Below are positions 39,052 to 48,793 of a stretch of DNA of 64,000 bases, in pieces. The position numbers and the translations under genes are program-made. Numbering within the stretch: the first letter of the stretch is position 1; every line of letters starts with the position of its first letter. The stretch covers positions 5,191,501-5,255,500 of the forward strand of contig NZ_JADBEG010000001.1 of the NCBI RefSeq assembly GCF_014873755.1, read 5' to 3'. The notes beneath the pieces are model-generated. The model did not search any database. It saw only the letters and a list, made by a program, of their open reading frames with translations, and was not told the origin of the DNA. Origin of the DNA: Amycolatopsis lexingtonensis (lineage in GTDB: Bacteria; Actinomycetota; Actinomycetes; Mycobacteriales; Pseudonocardiaceae).

Positions 39052-39897
39052 ATGGCATTCGGCCCGTCCAGTACCCCGTCCCCGGTCCCGGCCGGACTTC
39101 CGTGCTGGATCGAGCTGGCCTGCCGCGAGCAGGCCGTGGCGGAAAGATTCTACGGTGCCCTCTTCGGCTGGGAGTACACCACTCAACGGGATCCGGCGAC
39201 GTCCGACGGCCGGTACGCCATCGCGACGATGAACAACCTCCCCGTGGGCGGCCTCTACCGCGCCGCGCAGGGCGCGCCGCTGGGCTGGATGCCCCACCTT
39301 TCGGTGCCGCACACCGCGAGCGCGGCGGAGTGGGTCGAGCACTTGGGCGGGCGGCTGACGCTCGGGCCGATGCCGATCCCGCGGCGGGGCACCATCCTGC
39401 ACGCCTTCGACGCGTGCGGCGCGCCGGTCGTGTTCTGGGAGGTGCCGCCGGACTGGGAGTTCGTCACCGGGATCCCCAACACCTTCAGCGGCGCGGACCT
39501 CAACACCCACGACGGCGTCGCGGCGGATCACTTCTACACCAAGCTCTTCACCTACGGCAGCCACCAGATCGGTGACGGCGAGTCCCTGGACTACGTCGAA
39601 TGGCTCATCGAGCACGAGCCCGTGCTGTACCGGTACGTGATGGGGTCGGAGTACAGCCTCGACACCCCGCCGCACTGGCTCGTCTACTTCGACATCGACC
39701 CGGCCCGCGGCGCCGACGCGGTGGCGGGCGAGGCGCTCATGCACGGCGGCACCGTCGTGATCCAGCCGTACGACACGCCGTTCGGCCGGATGTCGATCCT
39801 CGCCGACCCCGAGGGCCACGTCTTCGCCGTGATCGACCACTCGCGCGTCTCCGAAGAGTGGGGCCGCGCCGAGGTCGACGACCCCTACGACGACTGA
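39052..39897 (+). CDS. glyoxalase/VOC-family protein (two-domain)
   Basis: A 281-aa protein with two tandem vicinal-oxygen-chelate domains (about 15-130 and 140-270): PCWIELACREQAVAERFYGALFGWEY, then DLNTHDGVAADHFYTKLFTYGSHQI, and the ending PFGRMSILADPEGHVFAVID. Similar to actinomycete proteins of the CFP30B/Rv0577 type. GGAGGAG precedes the ATG; TAGAAT at 39021-39026 is a likely -10. The stop lies 13 bp inside the convergent MFS gene. Confidence 0.85.
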   Translation: MAFGPSSTPSPVPAGLPCWIELACREQAVAERFYGALFGWEYTTQRDPATSDGRYAIATMNNLPVGGLYRAAQGAPLGWMPHLSVPHTASAAEWVEHLGGRLTLGPMPIPRRGTILHAFDACGAPVVFWEVPPDWEFVTGIPNTFSGADLNTHDGVAADHFYTKLFTYGSHQIGDGESLDYVEWLIEHEPVLYRYVMGSEYSLDTPPHWLVYFDIDPARGADAVAGEALMHGGTVVIQPYDTPFGRMSILADPEGHVFAVIDHSRVSEEWGRAEVDDPYDD

Positions 39898-41201
39898 CGC
39901 CCGGCGAACGCCAGCCCCGCGACCAGCGCGTACCCGGCCACCACCAGCCACATCCCGGTGGCCGGGGCCAGCGCGCCGACGAGCGCGACCCCGATCGCTC
40001 CCCCGGTCTGGCGCGACGCGTTGAGCACGCCCGCGGCCAGCCCGGCCTGCCCCGGCAGGGCGTTCATCGCCAGCGACGTCATCGCGGGCATGGCGAGCGA
40101 ACAGCAGCCGAAGACGACCGAGACGGCGGCGAACGCCACGAGCGCGCGATCGGCCGGCAGCAGCGCGAAGCCGGCCGAGCCGGCGAGCCCGGCCAGGGCG
40201 CCCGCGACCATCGGCCCGCGCGGGCCGGACCGGCCGGTCAGGCGTCCGCTGAAGAAGGCGTTGAGCCCGACCACCGCCGTGAGCGGCACCAGCGCGAGCC
40301 CGGCGGCGAGCGCGCCGAGCGACCACGCGCGCTGCAGGTACAGCGCGAGGCTGAAGAGCGTGCCGTAGAGGCAGAAGTTGAACAGGCCGCCGATCCCCGT
40401 GGCCACCGCGAAGTTCCGGATCTTCAGGATGCCCAGCGGCAGCACGGGTTCCGCCACGCGCTGCTCCACGGCCACGAACACGACACCGGCCACCACTCCC
40501 CCGGCGAGCAGCGCGAGGGTCGCGGACGCGCCCCAGCCCGCGTGCCCGGCCTCGATGAACCCGGCGACGAACGCGGCCAGCGAAACCGTGCCGGCGACCT
40601 GCCCGGCGAAGTCGAGGTGCGTCTCCCGCCGCGGTGGTTCGGTGACCGCCCGCCGCGTCAGGACGATGGCGAGGATCCCGACCGGGACGTTGACGGCGAA
40701 GACCAGGCGCCAGTCGGCGAGGCCGACGGCGAGCCCGCCGAGCACCGGCCCGGCGGCCAGGCCCGCGCCGCTCATGCCGCCCCAGACGCCGAGCGCGTGG
40801 GCGCGTTCCCGCACGTCCGGGAACTGGTGGACGATCAAGGCGAGCGACGACGGCAGCAGCGCGGCGGCCCCGGCCCCCTGCACGGCCCGCGCGGCGATCA
40901 GCCAAACGGCGTCACCGGCGAGCGCGCACCCGGCGCTCGCGACGACGAAGACGGCGACGCCCGCTTCGAAGACGCGCCGCGAACCCCACCGATCCCCGGC
41001 GGCGCCCCAGGTGAGCAGGAACGCGGCGAGGGTGACGGTGTAGGCGTCGACGACCCATTGCAGGGCGGCCGTCGACGGCTCCCCGAAGTCGGCGCCGATC
41101 GCGGGCAGGGCCAGGTTCACGATGGTCGCGTCGAGCGTGATCATCAGGAAGCCCAGGCAGACGGCGGTCAGGGCGAGCCGAGTGCGGGTTTCGGTGACCA
41201 T
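39885..41201 (-). CDS. MFS transporter (DHA2-like drug efflux)
   Basis: A 438-aa permease with about 14 hydrophobic helices: MITLDATIVNLALPAIGADFG (helix 1), GAAGDRWGSRRVFEAG (motif A), GLAAGPVLGGLAVG (motif C). It is a paralogue of the 15708-17063 transporter but without an adjacent regulator. Start ATG at 41201. Confidence 0.9.
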   Translation of the reverse strand: MVTETRTRLALTAVCLGFLMITLDATIVNLALPAIGADFGEPSTAALQWVVDAYTVTLAAFLLTWGAAGDRWGSRRVFEAGVAVFVVASAGCALAGDAVWLIAARAVQGAGAAALLPSSLALIVHQFPDVRERAHALGVWGGMSGAGLAAGPVLGGLAVGLADWRLVFAVNVPVGILAIVLTRRAVTEPPRRETHLDFAGQVAGTVSLAAFVAGFIEAGHAGWGASATLALLAGGVVAGVVFVAVEQRVAEPVLPLGILKIRNFAVATGIGGLFNFCLYGTLFSLALYLQRAWSLGALAAGLALVPLTAVVGLNAFFSGRLTGRSGPRGPMVAGALAGLAGSAGFALLPADRALVAFAAVSVVFGCCSLAMPAMTSLAMNALPGQAGLAAGVLNASRQTGGAIGVALVGALAPATGMWLVVAGYALVAGLAFAGRQSS

Positions 41202-41283
41202 GTCCCCGAGTCAAACCCGCGGAAGCTTCGGCCGTCCACGAACCTTTGCCTCCGGGCTGAGAGCTTTTGGCTCCCACCGCAGG

Positions 41284-42363
41284 TCAGCCGAGCGGGACGA
41301 ACGCCGAGAGCAGCAGCCAGGAAACGACGGCCGAGGGCAGCAGCGAGTCGAGGCGGTCCATGATCCCGCCGTGGCCCGGCAGCAGGGTGCCCATGTCCTT
41401 GACGCCGAGGTCGCGCTTGATCAGCGACTCGACGAGGTCGCCCAGGGTCGCGGTGAGCACGATGGCGACGCCGAAGATCACGCCCTGCCAGACGTGGCCG
41501 TCCAGCAGCAGGCTCAGCGTCAGGGCGCCGGCGACGACCCCACCGACCAGCGAACCCCCGAAGCCTTCCCAGGTCTTCTTCGGGCTGATGGTGGGGGCCA
41601 TCGGGTGCTTGCCGCCGAGCACGCCGGCGATGTAGCCGCCGGTGTCGGAGGCGACGACCCCGATCAAGAAGGTGAGCACGCGCCCGACGCCGTCCGACGG
41701 CGGCACGAGCATGGCCGCGAACGCGCCGAAGAGCGGCAGGTACGCGGCGGCGAACACGGACGCGCTGATGTCGCGCAGGTAGCCCTTCGCGCCGCCGGGC
41801 AGGCGCCAGAGCAGGCAGGCGAGCACGGTGAGGACGAACGCGGTGAGCGCGCCTTCGCGGCCGAACGGCCAGGCGAGCCAGATCATCGCCTGCCCGCCCA
41901 CGAGCACCGGGATCATCGCGACCTTGGTGTCGGCGACCCGGCGCAGCACCCCGGCGAATTCGAAGGTGCCGACCGCGATCGCGATCGCGATGATCCCGAT
42001 GAACAGGAAGCGCACGGTGAGCAGGGAAACGATGATCGCGGCCCCGAGCACCAGCCCGACCCCGATGGCCGCGGGCAGGTTCCGGCCGGCCTTGGAAGCC
42101 TTCTTGGCTTCCGGCGCGGCTTCGGTACCGGGGGTCCCCGGCACCGAGGTCGCCTCAGCGGCCCCGGCCGCCGACAACCGGCTCGCCTCGCCGTTTCCCG
42201 AGGTCTCCGGCACGACCGGCGTCTCCGCCGCCCCACCGGTCCCCGGGAATTCAGGCGTGGCCGGGGTGCCGGCTCGCGCCGGCTCCGGCGTCCCGGGCGC
42301 GGCCGCCGGGTGTTCTCCGGTGGCGTCCACCCGGTCCTCGCGTTCCTCGCTCACCTGTGCCAT
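41284..42363 (-). CDS. cdsA: phosphatidate cytidylyltransferase
   Basis: A 359-aa membrane enzyme making CDP-diacylglycerol from phosphatidate and CTP. Seven or eight helices span about 98-355; the signature near the C-terminus is ATLGDLVESLIKRDLGVKD followed by GHGGIMDRLDSLL, with the Mg-binding Asp residues. The first about 95 residues are a Pro/Ala/Glu/Thr-rich disordered extension, longer than in Escherichia coli. Its ATG overlaps the frr stop (TGATG). Confidence 0.95.
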   Translation of the reverse strand: MAQVSEEREDRVDATGEHPAAAPGTPEPARAGTPATPEFPGTGGAAETPVVPETSGNGEASRLSAAGAAEATSVPGTPGTEAAPEAKKASKAGRNLPAAIGVGLVLGAAIIVSLLTVRFLFIGIIAIAIAVGTFEFAGVLRRVADTKVAMIPVLVGGQAMIWLAWPFGREGALTAFVLTVLACLLWRLPGGAKGYLRDISASVFAAAYLPLFGAFAAMLVPPSDGVGRVLTFLIGVVASDTGGYIAGVLGGKHPMAPTISPKKTWEGFGGSLVGGVVAGALTLSLLLDGHVWQGVIFGVAIVLTATLGDLVESLIKRDLGVKDMGTLLPGHGGIMDRLDSLLPSAVVSWLLLSAFVPLG

Positions 42364-42920
42364 CAGACCTCGAGCAGCTCGGCTTCCTTGTGCTTGACCA
42401 GCTCGTCGACCTTGTGCACGTAGGTGTCGGTCAGGTTCTGCAGTTCCTTCTCCGCGCGCGCGACGTCGTCCTCGCCGGCCTCGCCGTCCTTGGCGATGCG
42501 GTCCAGTTCGTCCTTGGCCTTGCGGCGGATGCTGCGGATCGACACCCGGGCGTCCTCGCCCTTGCCCTTGGCGACCTTCACCATCTCCTTGCGCCGCTCC
42601 TCGGTGAGCTGCGGGATGACGATGCGGATGACCTGCCCGTCGTTGCTCGGGTTGACCCCGAGGTCCGACTCCCGGATCGCCTTCTCGATCGCGCCGAGCT
42701 GCGTCTGGTCGTAGGGCTTGATGAGCGCCATCCGGGCTTCCGGCACGTTCACGCTGGCCAGCTGGTTCAGCGGGGTCGGCGAGCCGTAGTACTCGACGAC
42801 GATCCGCGCGAACATCGTCGAGGAAGCCCGCCCGGTGCGTACCGACGTCAGCTCGTCCTTGGCGACGGACACCGCTTTTTCCATCTTCTCCTCGGCATCG
42901 AGGAGGGTCTCGTCGATCAC
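42363..42920 (-). CDS. frr: ribosome recycling factor
   Basis: A 185-aa protein of standard length that, with EF-G, splits the post-termination ribosome. Family residues: [87 protein letters not shown]. The GTG start follows GGGAG. It lies 48 bp downstream of pyrH and is coupled to cdsA. Confidence 0.97.
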   Translation of the reverse strand: MIDETLLDAEEKMEKAVSVAKDELTSVRTGRASSTMFARIVVEYYGSPTPLNQLASVNVPEARMALIKPYDQTQLGAIEKAIRESDLGVNPSNDGQVIRIVIPQLTEERRKEMVKVAKGKGEDARVSIRSIRRKAKDELDRIAKDGEAGEDDVARAEKELQNLTDTYVHKVDELVKHKEAELLEV

Positions 42921-42968
42921 GGCTACTCCCGTTGTTGTGATGGGTGGCGCTTGCTGATCCCAGCAGGT

Positions 42969-43712
42969 CTAGGCCGGCACCCCGTCAGCGGGGGTGCTGA
43001 CCAACGTGCCGATTCTTTCACCACTCACCGCGCGGGCGATGTTCCCCTCGGTGAGCAGGTTGAACACGATGATCGGCATGTTGTTGTCCATGCAGAGGCT
43101 GAACGCCGTCGCGTCGGCGACCTTGAGGTCCCGCTCCAGCACCTCGCGGTGGGTGATCTCGCGGAACATCTCGGCGGTCGGGTCGGCCTTCGGGTCCGCG
43201 GTGTAGACGCCGTCGACGGCCTTCGCCATCAGCACGGCTTCGCAGCCCAGCTCGAGCGCCCGCTGCGCGGCCGCGGTGTCGGTGGAGAAGTACGGCATGC
43301 CGACCCCGGCGCCGAAGATCACGACGCGCCCCTTCTCCAGGTGCCGCTCGGCGCGGCGCGGGATGTAGGGCTCGGCGACCTGGCCCATCGTGATGGCGGT
43401 CTGCACGCGGGTGGGCAGGCCCTCCTTCTCCAGGAAGTCCTGCAGCGCCAGGCAGTTCATCACGGTGCCCAGCATCGCCATGTAGTCGGCGCGGTCACGG
43501 TCCATGCCGCGCTGCGAGAGTTCGGCGCCGCGGAAGTAGTTGCCGCCACCGATCACGACCGCGACCTGGACGCCGGTGCGGGCGACGTCGGCGATCTGCT
43601 GCGCGACCGAGTGGACGACATCCGGATCGACGCCGATCGAACCACCGCCGAACATTTCGCCGCCCAGTTTCAGCAGCACCCGCCGGTAGCCACCTTCGAC
43701 CCGGTCACCCAT
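42969..43712 (-). CDS. pyrH: UMP kinase
   Basis: A 247-aa amino-acid-kinase-fold hexameric UMP kinase. [13 protein letters not shown] (11-23), [14 protein letters not shown] (53-66) and the [32 protein letters not shown] segment are typical. AGGAGG strongly marks the ATG. It follows the tsf terminator, so it probably has its own promoter in the 115-bp gap. Confidence 0.97.
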   Translation of the reverse strand: MGDRVEGGYRRVLLKLGGEMFGGGSIGVDPDVVHSVAQQIADVARTGVQVAVVIGGGNYFRGAELSQRGMDRDRADYMAMLGTVMNCLALQDFLEKEGLPTRVQTAITMGQVAEPYIPRRAERHLEKGRVVIFGAGVGMPYFSTDTAAAQRALELGCEAVLMAKAVDGVYTADPKADPTAEMFREITHREVLERDLKVADATAFSLCMDNNMPIIVFNLLTEGNIARAVSGERIGTLVSTPADGVPA

Positions 43713-43760
43713 CTATGTCGCCTCCTAGGCCCCTCGACCGTTGAATTCTCCTGGACCCGA

Positions 43761-43797
43761 CAGTGCCCCGTCCCCGATGGACGGAGACGGGGCACTG
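43761..43797. terminator. tsf terminator
   Basis: A perfect 12-bp stem (CAGTGCCCCGTC with GACGGGGCACTG) around a 13-nt loop, located between tsf and pyrH. There is no run of U, so efficiency is uncertain. Confidence 0.7.
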
Positions 43798-43827
43798 TGG
43801 GTGTGAAACCTACGCCCTGGCCTGGGG

Positions 43828-44643
43828 TCAGGCCTGGCCGACCTCGAACCGCGCGAACTTGGTCAGCGTCACGCCGGCCTCGTCGAGCAGAGCCTTGACG
43901 GTCTTCTTGTTGTCCTTGACCGACGGCTGCTCGAGCAGCACGTTGTCCTTGTAGTAGGCGTTGACCTTGCCCTCGATGATCTTCGGCATGGCCTGCTCCG
44001 GCTTGCCCTCTTCGCGAGCGGTCTTCTCCGCGATCGAGCGCTCGTTCTCGACGATCTCGGCCGGCACCTCGTCGCGGGTCAGGTACTTCGCGCGCAGCGC
44101 GGCGACCTGCATGGCGGCACCGCGGGCGGCCTCGGCGTCGTCACCGGTGAACTCGACGAGCACGCCGACGGCCGGCGGCAGGTCGGAACCACGGCGGTGC
44201 AGGTAGGTCGCGGTCTGGCCCTCGAAGGCCACGACGCGGCGCAGCTCGAGCTTCTCGCCGATGCGGGCCGACAGCTCCTGGACGACCTCGCTGACGGTCT
44301 TGCCGTCGAGCTCGGCGGCCTTGAGCGCCTCGACGTCGGAGGTCTTGAGGGTCTTCGCGACCTCGACGATCTTCGCGGCCAGCGCCTGGAAGTCGGCGTT
44401 CTTGGCGACGAAGTCGGTCTCGGAGTCGAGCTCGATCAGGACGCCGCCGTCGCCGGTGACCAGGCCCTCGGCGGTGGCGCGCTCGGCGCGCTTGCCGACG
44501 TCCTTGGCACCCTTGATGCGGAGGAACTCGACGGCCTTGTCGAAGTCGCCGCCGTTCTCTTCCAGGGCCTTCTTGCAGTCCATCATGCCGGCGCCGGTCA
44601 TCTCGCGCAGGCGCTTCACGTCAGCGGCGGTGTAGTTCGCCAT
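43828..44643 (-). CDS. tsf: elongation factor Ts
   Basis: A 271-aa guanine-nucleotide exchange factor for EF-Tu. The N-terminal [34 protein letters not shown] and [17 protein letters not shown] (the TDFV motif that displaces Mg2+ from EF-Tu) are diagnostic. It lies 93 bp after rpsB with a strong hairpin in the gap. Confidence 0.98.
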   Translation of the reverse strand: MANYTAADVKRLREMTGAGMMDCKKALEENGGDFDKAVEFLRIKGAKDVGKRAERATAEGLVTGDGGVLIELDSETDFVAKNADFQALAAKIVEVAKTLKTSDVEALKAAELDGKTVSEVVQELSARIGEKLELRRVVAFEGQTATYLHRRGSDLPPAVGVLVEFTGDDAEAARGAAMQVAALRAKYLTRDEVPAEIVENERSIAEKTAREEGKPEQAMPKIIEGKVNAYYKDNVLLEQPSVKDNKKTVKALLDEAGVTLTKFARFEVGQA

Positions 44644-44690
44644 TCTGGTAAATCCGTCCTTTTCAGGTACGTAAGCCTTGGAGGGTGCTG

Positions 44691-44726
44691 CGCCCGTGCG
44701 GCCGGCCGGAGCCGGCCGCACGGGCG
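44691..44726. terminator. hairpin between rpsB and tsf
   Basis: A perfect 15-bp GC-rich stem (CGCCCGTGCGGCCGG with its reverse complement) with a 6-nt loop, just downstream of rpsB. It could lower tsf transcription relative to rpsB or stabilise the rpsB message end. Confidence 0.65.
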
Positions 44727-44736
44727 AGGATGAACA

Positions 44737-45615
44737 TCAGGAGGAGGCGGTCGCCTGCTCGGTGGCGGCCTCGGTCGCGGCAGCGGCCTCGGTCGCGTCG
44801 GCAGCGGCGGTCGCGTCGGCGGCGGCGGTCTCGGAGCCGGCGAGCAGCTCCTTCTCCCACTCGGCCAGCGGCTCGTCCGCGGCCACACCCGGCTCCGGCT
44901 TCGCGTCGGCCGACGCACCGTTGCGGCTGGACCGCGCCATCAGACCGGCGGCCGCGGCCTCGGCGACGACCTTGGTCAGCAGCGCGGCCGAGCGGATCGC
45001 GTCGTCGTTGCCCGGGATCGGGTAGTCGACCTCGTCCGGGTCGCAGTTGGTGTCCAGGATCGCGACGACCGGGATGTTCAGCTTGCGAGCCTCGCCGACG
45101 GCGATGTGCTCCTTCTTCGTGTCGACGATCCACACCGCGCTCGGGACCTTCGACATGTCGCGGATACCGCCGAGGGTCTTCTCGAGCTTGTCCTTCTCGC
45201 GGGTCAGCGTCAGGATCTCGCGCTTGGTGAGGCCCGCGAAGCCGCCGGTCTGCTCCTGCGACTCGAGCTCCTTGAGGCGGAGGAGGCGCTTGTGCACGGT
45301 CTGGAAGTTGGTCAGCATGCCGCCGAGCCAGCGCTGGTTGACGTAGGGCATGCCTACGCGCGCGGCCTCGTTGGCGATGGCTTCCTGGGCCTGCTTCTTG
45401 GTGCCGACGAACATGATCGTGCCACCGTGCGCGACGGTTTCCTTGATGAACTCGAAGGCACGGTCGATGTAGGTCAGCGTCTGCTGCAGGTCGATGATGT
45501 AGATGCCGTTGCGCTCGGTGAAGATGTAGCGCTTCATCTTCGGGTTCCACCGACGGGTCTGGTGCCCGAAGTGCACGCCGCTGTCGAGCAGCTGCTTCAT
45601 GGTGACGACGGCCAT
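44737..45615 (-). CDS. rpsB: 30S ribosomal protein S2
   Basis: A 292-aa S2 protein. [57 protein letters not shown] and [14 protein letters not shown] are diagnostic. The last about 40 residues are an Ala/Thr-rich extension typical of actinobacterial S2. Preceded by AGGTG. The long upstream stretch to the next gene suits a regulated leader. Confidence 0.98.
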   Translation of the reverse strand: MAVVTMKQLLDSGVHFGHQTRRWNPKMKRYIFTERNGIYIIDLQQTLTYIDRAFEFIKETVAHGGTIMFVGTKKQAQEAIANEAARVGMPYVNQRWLGGMLTNFQTVHKRLLRLKELESQEQTGGFAGLTKREILTLTREKDKLEKTLGGIRDMSKVPSAVWIVDTKKEHIAVGEARKLNIPVVAILDTNCDPDEVDYPIPGNDDAIRSAALLTKVVAEAAAAGLMARSSRNGASADAKPEPGVAADEPLAEWEKELLAGSETAAADATAAADATEAAAATEAATEQATASS

Positions 45616-45850
45616 TGCCGGAATCACACCTCTTCTGTGTAGTGCGCGCCGGTTGCGGTCGGCGCGCTGCTCGGTTTTGTCGCTCCCGGCCGGGTGGCCG
45701 TTCGCCCTGGTGCCCGTGGCGGCGTCCGGACCCCGAGGCGTTGAAGAACCCCTGGGACCGCCGGACCCCGTGCGTCTCCCCCGCGAGGAAAATCGAAGGG
45801 AACGCGCACGTGCACGCGAAGTCAGTCCGCTCACACGGACCGCGCAAAAG
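45616..45850 (-). other. rpsB leader region
   Basis: About 235 nt between the likely rpsB promoter and its start. S2 represses its own operon in many bacteria through such a leader. I see no sure conserved fold; short GC-rich hairpins are possible. An open frame here (45624-45815) looks like chance. Confidence 0.4.
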
Positions 45851-45856
45851 ATTCTA
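45851..45856 (-). promoter_or_regulatory. likely rpsB -10 element
   Basis: TAGAAT on the minus strand, about 235 nt before rpsB. The matching -35 is weak. Confidence 0.45.
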
Positions 45857-45904
45857 CCCCCTCCCACCACCCCACCCCTCACCGGCGGCGATTGGGCGGC
45901 GGAG

Positions 45905-45932
45905 TTGTCCACATGGGGTCCGGTTATCCACA
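45905..45932 (+). promoter_or_regulatory. two DnaA boxes
   Basis: TTGTCCACA (45905-45913), the preferred Streptomyces DnaA box, and TTATCCACA (45924-45932), the classical consensus, lie in the same orientation 19 bp apart in the rpsB/M23 peptidase intergenic region. Confidence 0.6.
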
Positions 45933-45994
45933 GATTCGCCGGCGCTCCCCCACGAGGCCGTCCGGTGCCGCACGCTGGGGACATGGAGTCGATC

Positions 45995-46747
45995 ATGCGT
46001 TCCCGGCGGTGGCCGCCGGGCTGGTTCGGAGTGGTGTTCGTGCTGGTAGTGGCGGTGTGCGTGGGGCTGGGAGGTGGAGTGGGAACGGCGATGGCGCCGG
46101 CCCGGGATCCGGTTTACGAGAGACCCGGAACGGCGGTCGCGTCGCCGGCCGCCGGGTCGGCCGGGCTGGGGACAGGTGGTGAGGCGGAGGTCGATCCGGG
46201 GCCGCCGCCGACCTCGCCGTTGTTCCTCCCGGCGCCACCGGCCGGGCAATGGCCGCCACCCCTGCCCGCATCGCCGATCGGGCTTGGGCCGGAGTTGTTC
46301 CGGACGGCGGCGCGGGACGACCGGCAGCCGCGACTGTCCTGGCCACTATCACCCGTTCCGGTGGTGACGAAGTACTTCGACGCCCCCGAAACGCCCTACG
46401 GCGCGGGGCACCGCGGGGTCGACCTGGCCGCCGTGCCCGGGCAGGAGGTGCTCGCGGCCGATGCCGGCGTCGTCGTGTTCGTCGGGCCGGTGGGCGGGCG
46501 GACCGTCATGTCCGTCGACCACGACGGCGGACTGCGCACCACCTACGAGCCCGTCGTGCCGAAGGTGGCCGTGGGCGAGCAGGTCTACCGGGGGCAGGTG
46601 CTCGGGACCGTCCTCGCCGGGCACCCCGGCTGCCTGGTGGCGGCGTGCCTGCACTGGGGCGTGCGGCGGGGCGACGAGTACGTCGATCCCCTGGCACTGA
46701 CCGGCGAAGTGGGCGAATACCGGCTCAAGGCGTGGGGAGGTGGTTAG
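45995..46747 (+). CDS. M23-family (LytM) peptidase
   Basis: A 250-aa exported protein. An N-terminal membrane anchor/signal (about 10-35, [25 protein letters not shown]) is followed by a Pro-rich linker and a LytM domain (about 128-240): [27 protein letters not shown] gives the His and Asp zinc ligands and CLHWGVRRG the HxH-like site. It likely cleaves or binds peptidoglycan cross-bridges. ATG at 45995 has GGAG 6 nt upstream; an in-frame ATG at 45983 is possible. A divergent peptidase next to rpsB is also seen in Mycobacterium (Rv2891). Confidence 0.85.
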   Translation: MRSRRWPPGWFGVVFVLVVAVCVGLGGGVGTAMAPARDPVYERPGTAVASPAAGSAGLGTGGEAEVDPGPPPTSPLFLPAPPAGQWPPPLPASPIGLGPELFRTAARDDRQPRLSWPLSPVPVVTKYFDAPETPYGAGHRGVDLAAVPGQEVLAADAGVVVFVGPVGGRTVMSVDHDGGLRTTYEPVVPKVAVGEQVYRGQVLGTVLAGHPGCLVAACLHWGVRRGDEYVDPLALTGEVGEYRLKAWGGG

Positions 46748-46751
46748 TTGA

Positions 46752-47735
46752 TCAGGTGCCGGTCTGCTCGACGAGCTTCGCGCGCAGGCGCATGACGGCC
46801 CGGGTGTGCAGCTGGCTGACCCGCGACTCCGTGACGCCGAGGACCTTGCCGATTTCGGCGAGGGTCAGGCTCTCGAAGTAGTAGAGGCTGACGACGATCT
46901 TGTCCCGCTCGGTGAGCTGCGCGATGGCCTGCGCGAGCTGGCGGCGGTTGTCCTGGTCGACGAGCACCGCGACCGGGTCGACGGCGTCGTCGTCGGGCAG
47001 CGTGTCGACCAGGGAGCCGCTGTCCTTGCCGGCGGCCACCAGGTCCTCCAGCGCGACGACGCTGGTCAGCTGCAGCTGACCGTAGAAGTCGCGCAGGTCG
47101 TCGAGGCCGATGCCGAGTTCGGCGGCGAGTTCCGCGTCGGTCGGGGTGCGGTGCAGGCGGGCGCCGAGGCGCTCCATCGCGCGCTCGGCCTCCTTGGCCT
47201 TGCTCCGGACCGCGCGCGGCACCCAGTCCTGTGAACGGAGGTCGTCGAGGATCGCGCCGCGGATGCGCTGCATCGCGTACGTCTCGAACCGGAGGCCGCG
47301 CTCGGGGTCGAACTTCTCGATCGCGTCGACGAGGCCGAAGATGCCCGACTGCACGAGGTCACCGACGTCGACGTGGGTGGGCAGGCCGGTGCCGACCCGG
47401 CCCGCGACGTACTTGACCAGCGGGGCGTAGTGCAGCACGAGCCGATCGCGCGACGCCTGGTCCGGGCTGTCGGCGAACTGCCGCCACAGCGCCGCGATCC
47501 CGGCGTCGACGTCGTAGCCGGCGCGGGTGTCCGCGGGCGCGGCGACCTCACCGTGAGTGGTCACTCCGGCGGTTTCGGTCACGTGCGGTCCTGCGGTCAT
47601 TGCACAGTCGTTCTCGGCATGCGGCTCAGTGTCGTCTCCGTGCTCGTGCGGATGCGCGTGCGCCGCCGGGCCCGCTGCTGGCGACCCCGGCGAGACCCCC
47701 GGGGCCGCCTCAGGCCCTGGGGTGCGCTCGGTCAT
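46752..47735 (-). CDS. whiG: FliA/WhiG-type RNA polymerase sigma factor
   Basis: A 327-aa group 3 sigma factor. Region 2: [79 protein letters not shown]; region 4: [45 protein letters not shown]. WhiG starts sporulation of aerial hyphae in Streptomyces and sits in the same place near xerC/dprA. The first about 70 residues are a Pro/Ala/His-rich extension ([11 protein letters not shown]) not found in WhiG; an internal ATG (MTAGPHV, near 47600) may be the true start. As given, the start overlaps xerC by 26 bp. Confidence 0.88.
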   Translation of the reverse strand: MTERTPGPEAAPGVSPGSPAAGPAAHAHPHEHGDDTEPHAENDCAMTAGPHVTETAGVTTHGEVAAPADTRAGYDVDAGIAALWRQFADSPDQASRDRLVLHYAPLVKYVAGRVGTGLPTHVDVGDLVQSGIFGLVDAIEKFDPERGLRFETYAMQRIRGAILDDLRSQDWVPRAVRSKAKEAERAMERLGARLHRTPTDAELAAELGIGLDDLRDFYGQLQLTSVVALEDLVAAGKDSGSLVDTLPDDDAVDPVAVLVDQDNRRQLAQAIAQLTERDKIVVSLYYFESLTLAEIGKVLGVTESRVSQLHTRAVMRLRAKLVEQTGT

Positions 47736-48690
47736 GGATCGCTTTCAACCGGTCGACGGTCACATGAGTGTAGAGCTGCGTCGTGGCAAGCGTAGCGTGA
47801 CCAAGCAGTTCCTGAACGCTCCTGAGATCGGCGCCCCCTTCGAGCAGATGCGTCGCGGCGGAATGACGCAGGCCGTGAGGCCCCATGTCGAGCGCTCCGG
47901 GCACCGCCGAGACGGCGTCGTGCACGACTCGCCGCACCGCCCGCGGGTCGACTCGTTTGCCCCGGACACCGAGGAAAAGCGCGGGCTCGGCGCCGTCACC
48001 ACCGCTTTCCGCGACGATCTTCGGCCGCCCCTCGTCGATCCAGTCCGTCAGCGCCGCCGCCGCCGGGACGCCGAACGGGACCACTCGTTCCTTCGCGCCC
48101 TTGCCGAGCACCGTCACGACACGACGGGAGAAGTCGGCCCCGCCGACGTCCAGCCCGCACAACTCGGACACGCGGATGCCGGTGGCGTAGAGCAGCTCGA
48201 CGATCGCGCGATCACGCAGTGCGACCGGATCACGTTGCTCCGCACCCCCCGCCGACGCCTGCATGACCTCCCCCGCCTGCCCGGCGCGCAGCACCCCGGG
48301 CAGGGTGCGGTGCGCCCGCGGGGCGGCGAGCCGGCCACCCGGGTCGGTGGCCAGGACACCGGTCCGGTGCGCCCAGGCGGTGAACGTCCGGGCCGAAGCG
48401 GCCCGCCGCGCGAGCGTCGTGCGGCTCGCCCCGCCGGACTGCTGCGCGGCGAGCCACGCCCGCAGCCGCGCGAGGTCGAGGTCGGAGAGGCCGCCCCCGC
48501 CGTCCACGACGAAGCCCAGCAGCGACACCGCGTCGCCCACGTACGCGCGGACGGTGTGCGCGGACAGTCCCCGTTCGAGCCCGAGGTGCCGTTCGTACCC
48601 GGTGACGACGGCCCGGACGGGCTCGGGCAGCGCGGCCCGGAGCGCGCGCAGGTCGGGACGGCGGGCCCGGCCGGAGCGTGGTGACGGCAT
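47710..48690 (-). CDS. xerC: tyrosine recombinase XerC
   Basis: A 326-aa site-specific recombinase that resolves chromosome dimers. SAM-like N-terminal domain (about 18-110) and catalytic domain with Arg173 (GIRVSEL), Lys197 (VLGKGAKER), His272/Arg275 ([16 protein letters not shown]), His298 (LLGHA) and nucleophile Tyr307 (TQLYTHV). An upstream in-frame GTG at 48699 is possible. Matches Rv2894c in position. Confidence 0.93.
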   Translation of the reverse strand: MPSPRSGRARRPDLRALRAALPEPVRAVVTGYERHLGLERGLSAHTVRAYVGDAVSLLGFVVDGGGGLSDLDLARLRAWLAAQQSGGASRTTLARRAASARTFTAWAHRTGVLATDPGGRLAAPRAHRTLPGVLRAGQAGEVMQASAGGAEQRDPVALRDRAIVELLYATGIRVSELCGLDVGGADFSRRVVTVLGKGAKERVVPFGVPAAAALTDWIDEGRPKIVAESGGDGAEPALFLGVRGKRVDPRAVRRVVHDAVSAVPGALDMGPHGLRHSAATHLLEGGADLRSVQELLGHATLATTQLYTHVTVDRLKAIHDRAHPRA

Positions 48691-48793
48691 GGCTGTCACG
48701 CTGCGCGAACTACCGCCCGCGGTCAAGGATCGCCACGCGGGCCCACCGGACCGGCCGAATCCCGTCGACGATTTCTCCCGGATTTCGTGGCGT

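Noticed and set aside
45624..45815. Possible leader peptide in the rpsB leader
   Set aside because: No ribosome site, biased composition, and no relation to known S2 autoregulation.
48690..48793. XerC as the integrase of a mobile element
   Set aside because: Its position in the conserved dprA-xerC-whiG order shows it is the housekeeping recombinase.
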